From: Thermoplasmata archaeon
GTDB taxonomy: Archaea > Thermoplasmatota > Penumbrarchaeia > Penumbrarchaeales > Penumbrarchaeaceae
Assembly: GCA_023145185.1 (NCBI GenBank)
Contig: JAGLEG010000237.1
Coordinates: forward strand, 1 to 9,014
DNA: 9,014 nucleotides
Direction: 5' to 3'
Position numbers and translations under genes: made by a program. The notes under the pieces were generated by a model. It had not been told where the DNA came from. It searched no databases and saw only the letters and a list, made by a program, of their open reading frames with translations. Shown one piece after another: positions 6,980 through 9,014 of this stretch (the first letter of the stretch is position 1; the number at the start of each line of letters is the position of its first letter).

Positions 6980-7690
6980 TCACATATCATCGACCGATGG
7001 GCCCATGACGGCCAATCCGTCTTCTTCCACCACCATGATATACTGTTTCATCGAGTGCTGGTTCTGTCTCATCTTGATCACCTCGATGAACCTCTTCTTC
7101 CCCTCCATGGTCCTCTTGATCCCCAGTTCGATGACACCGTCCGAGAGGAAGTTCTCGTTCTCCTTGATGAGGTACTGCCCGTTCCTTGGCATCTCCTTTA
7201 GTATGAACGAGGTGAGCCCCGCATCGCGGAGAAGTTTGAAGAAGTAATAGATCCTCATCCTCATTAGCTGCTCGTTATCCAGCTTTGTGAGGGTGTAGAG
7301 CGCATTGAGTGAATCCAGGGCGAACACGCAAAAAGAGTCCCCCCTCTCCTCCTTGGTGGAGACGATGAGCTTCTCGGTAAGCTCCATGAAATCGGTGTTC
7401 TCGGACTCCTCCCTGTACATCTCACGGGTCCTGTTGTAATCTGCGATGAAGATGCGATCATTGGGTTTTATCCCCACGGACTTCAGGTTCTTTAAAAGTG
7501 ATTCCTTCGTCTCCTCTATCGTGGCGTAGAGGCCGATCTTCCCCGGATTGTTGTCGAGATATTTTGACATTATCGAGTAGGTGAAAGTGGATTTCATCGC
7601 TCCCGTGTAACCTTCCACCATGATGATCAGGTTCTCGAAATTGTTGGTCTTGAATATCTTCCCCAGGCCTTTTACTGTGTTCTGGAACAT
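6980..7690 (-). CDS. KaiC/RAD55-like RecA-superfamily ATPase
   Basis: This is a 236-residue single-domain protein of the archaeal KaiC/RAD55 (RecA-fold) type, probably cytoplasmic. The Walker A region is at 27-35 (GYTGAMKST), where the glycine normally before the lysine is Met32. The IEETKESLLKNL segment at 58-69 holds the acidic pair Glu59-Glu60 and resembles the FEESxxQL segment of KaiC. The Walker B strand is at 121-131, with Asp126-Ser127 in ALDSLNAL. LSDGVIELG (182-190) and the IKMRQNQHS segment (205-213) match the typical C-terminal half of the family. The ATG at 7690 is supported by GGAGG (7701-7705 on the complement) 10 bases upstream. Members without a second domain are numerous in archaea and often serve signalling or regulatory functions, but no specific partner is visible. 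The gene converges on the Kelch gene and diverges from the DUF63 gene. ATP binding is likely but unproven given the altered P-loop. Confidence 0.85.
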   Translation of the reverse strand: MFQNTVKGLGKIFKTNNFENLIIMVEGYTGAMKSTFTYSIMSKYLDNNPGKIGLYATIEETKESLLKNLKSVGIKPNDRIFIADYNRTREMYREESENTDFMELTEKLIVSTKEERGDSFCVFALDSLNALYTLTKLDNEQLMRMRIYYFFKLLRDAGLTSFILKEMPRNGQYLIKENENFLSDGVIELGIKRTMEGKKRFIEVIKMRQNQHSMKQYIMVVEEDGLAVMGPSVDDM

Positions 7691-7751
7691 TGCATCACAT
7701 CCTCCAGTAAGGTAATACTCCTTTGAGCGTTTGAATCATCGTATTCCTACT

Positions 7752-7792
7752 AGATATATCTATCGGAAACCTGTAAGGTCATATTATATTTT
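7752..7792 (-). promoter_or_regulatory. Candidate promoter elements of the KaiC-like gene
   Basis: On the minus strand two TATA-like boxes lie upstream of the ATPase start: AAAATATAAT at about 7782-7792, preceded by purines (AAGGAAA) that could serve as a BRE, and GATATATCTA at about 7751-7760. Typical spacing would place transcription starts near 7761 or 7730, leaving a 40-70 base leader that includes the GGAGG ribosome binding site. Which one is used cannot be told. Confidence 0.4.
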
Positions 7793-7813
7793 TTTCCTTG
7801 AGTATCAGTAGAT

Positions 7814-7822
7814 GATATATTC
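7814..7822 (+). promoter_or_regulatory. Candidate TATA box for a leaderless DUF63 transcript
   Basis: GATATATTC is centred near 7818, about 26 bases before the GTG at 7844. That is the normal archaeal distance from TATA box to transcription start. No clear GGAGG-type site precedes the GTG (only GGGATGAT, immediately adjacent). Together this suggests transcription may begin at or just before the start codon. An alternative AT-rich element is at 7781-7790. Confidence 0.35.
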
Positions 7823-7843
7823 GAGCACCTCATTTGGGATGAT

Positions 7844-9014
7844 GTGAGATCGGTTTCCACGGAGGTCATAATTGGCATAATTGCGATAGTGTCCCTACTG
7901 CTGCTCGTGTTAGGGTGCCTGCTATACCCCGATATCTTCTGGGATGGTCTTGTGTGGAAATATTTCTGGGGGCCGATCGTTTCAGATGCGGGAGGGACAG
8001 ATGAGCTCACATCCTCATACAACTGGGTCGATACACTCACCTATGGCTCGATCCTTGCGATATCTGTATATTATATCCATCGCCTGTTTCAAAAACTGGA
8101 CCTTCGTGTGGGCCTTCCCTTTTTCGTCGCACTATCTCCGGTGATACTCCTGGGCCCCTCCCTGAGGGTTCTCGAGGATATGGAGCTGTTCAAAGAACCA
8201 CTGCAGTATATCTTCATCTCGCCGTTGATCTACATATTTCTTGGCATCTCCACATTGATGACCCTTTTATTCTCCGTCTGGATCGAGAGAAATTGGCCAG
8301 GGGGCGGACAGTACCAGAGGATCGCCCTGTGGCTCTTTCTAATTATCCCCGGCCTTGTTACCTCCCTTCTTCTTGAGATGGACCCTGGCTGGTGGAATGG
8401 GCCCCCCTCATTTCTGATCTTCATTTCTATATCTGTCATGGTATCATCCTGTGCTGCACTCTCCGGAAGGATACAACGGTACGAATGGATGCTTCTGATC
8501 TTCTGGTCGGAGGTCGTTTTGTTCGTATCTGTATTCTATGGGGCGTGGATGACAAAGAGTGATTTCTACCAACATTACATCAGGGCAACTGACACTGTTC
8601 CTGATGGTAACGTAATGGGTGCGGCGATGATCATCGGGCTTACACTGTTTGTCCTTTCCATCATCACAGCTGTTCTGTGGTATCTCTCCGGTAAGTATGA
8701 AAAGATAGGTGTGATATTCAACGGTGTGAACATAATGATATTGGGTGGCCACATGCTTGACGCATCCGCCACCTATGTTGGAATTGACCATTATGGATAT
8801 GTCGAGAAGCATAGGCTGCCCGCTATACTGATCGATCTTACGGGAACAGCGGCGGTGATGTACCCGCTGAAGCTCCTTTTCATTATCCCCGCCCTGTATC
8901 TCATGGATGTTGTGATGAAGGGGGAGTCCCGCCGGGACATCCACATGATGGCCCTTGTGAAGCTTACGATATTGATCCTGGGCTTCGCACCCGGAAGTAG
9001 GGATCTGCTCAGGC
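7844..9014 (+). CDS. DUF63 family polytopic membrane protein (3' partial)
   Basis: The open frame continues for 390 codons to the right edge without a stop. The only usual start codon between the upstream TGA (7799-7801) and the hydrophobic N-terminus is the GTG at 7844. Features of the archaeal DUF63 family are: GPSLRVLED at 104-112, GGHMLDASATYVGID at 300-314, EKHRLPAILIDLTGTAAVMY at 320-339 leading into PLKL, and LILGFAPGSRDLLR at 377-390, which is normally close to the C-terminus, so little is probably missing. About ten hydrophobic segments suitable as membrane helices are visible, near 8-28, 64-82, 91-110, 120-146, 158-177, 188-208, 215-235, 256-282, 288-308, 334-354 and 369-383 (the ninth and eleventh less certain). 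The family has no established function that I know of. The protein seems longer than the typical DUF63 of roughly 260-300 residues. The extra length includes an added N-terminal helix before the usual WKYFWGPI start and extra sequence in the middle. The conserved His, Asp and Glu residues of the 300-325 region could form a catalytic or ion-binding site, which is inference. Confidence 0.9.
   Translation, partial: MRSVSTEVIIGIIAIVSLLLLVLGCLLYPDIFWDGLVWKYFWGPIVSDAGGTDELTSSYNWVDTLTYGSILAISVYYIHRLFQKLDLRVGLPFFVALSPVILLGPSLRVLEDMELFKEPLQYIFISPLIYIFLGISTLMTLLFSVWIERNWPGGGQYQRIALWLFLIIPGLVTSLLLEMDPGWWNGPPSFLIFISISVMVSSCAALSGRIQRYEWMLLIFWSEVVLFVSVFYGAWMTKSDFYQHYIRATDTVPDGNVMGAAMIIGLTLFVLSIITAVLWYLSGKYEKIGVIFNGVNIMILGGHMLDASATYVGIDHYGYVEKHRLPAILIDLTGTAAVMYPLKLLFIIPALYLMDVVMKGESRRDIHMMALVKLTILILGFAPGSRDLLR

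Noticed and set aside
6966..7247. 93-codon plus-strand frame after the repeats
   Set aside because: It is antisense to the C-terminal half of the KaiC-like ATPase; composition is Ser/Met-rich shadow sequence with no ribosome binding site of note.
8444..8944. 166-codon open frame on the minus strand
   Set aside because: It is antisense to the strongest DUF63 motifs on the plus strand, so it is a shadow frame.

Overview
The window looks like a chromosomal piece of a euryarchaeon, most likely a Thermoplasmata-related lineage such as Methanomassiliicoccales or marine/sediment Thermoplasmata. The evidence is a DUF63 membrane protein (an archaeal family), a KaiC/RAD55-like single-domain ATPase, a very large Kelch plus Ig-like surface protein with one C-terminal membrane anchor, AT-rich TATA-like boxes, GTG starts, frequent AGG/AGA arginine codons and T-tract terminators. 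The lineage is inferred from gene content, not demonstrated.

Layout, left to right. (1) 2-1744 (+): uvrC, the nucleotide excision repair endonuclease, lacking only its extreme N-terminus at the window edge. (2) 1745-1916: T-rich termination region of uvrC, a possible TATA box, and a leader with two overlapping hairpins before the next gene. (3) 1917-6683 (+): a 1588-residue secreted and membrane-anchored protein with signal peptide, acidic linker, twelve Kelch-type motifs, several beta-sandwich modules, one transmembrane helix and a 128-residue acidic cytoplasmic tail. (4) 6684-6979: a convergent intergenic region with a strong hairpin/T10 terminator and two perfect 34-bp direct repeats 114 bp apart. 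(5) 6980-7690 (-): a KaiC/RAD55-like ATPase with a non-canonical P-loop. (6) 7691-7843: a divergent promoter region. (7) 7844-9014 (+): a long polytopic DUF63 membrane protein, still open at the right edge.

The genes do not form one operon. uvrC and the Kelch gene have the same orientation, but T-rich DNA and a new leader separate them. The Kelch gene ends at its own terminator, and the ATPase and DUF63 genes diverge from a shared 153-bp promoter region. No defence system, mobile element with a transposase, CRISPR array, tRNA or rRNA was recognised. The most unusual items are the repeat-bearing convergent intergenic region, the P-loop substitution in the ATPase, the double-propeller-sized Kelch region, and the extended, possibly leaderless DUF63 gene.
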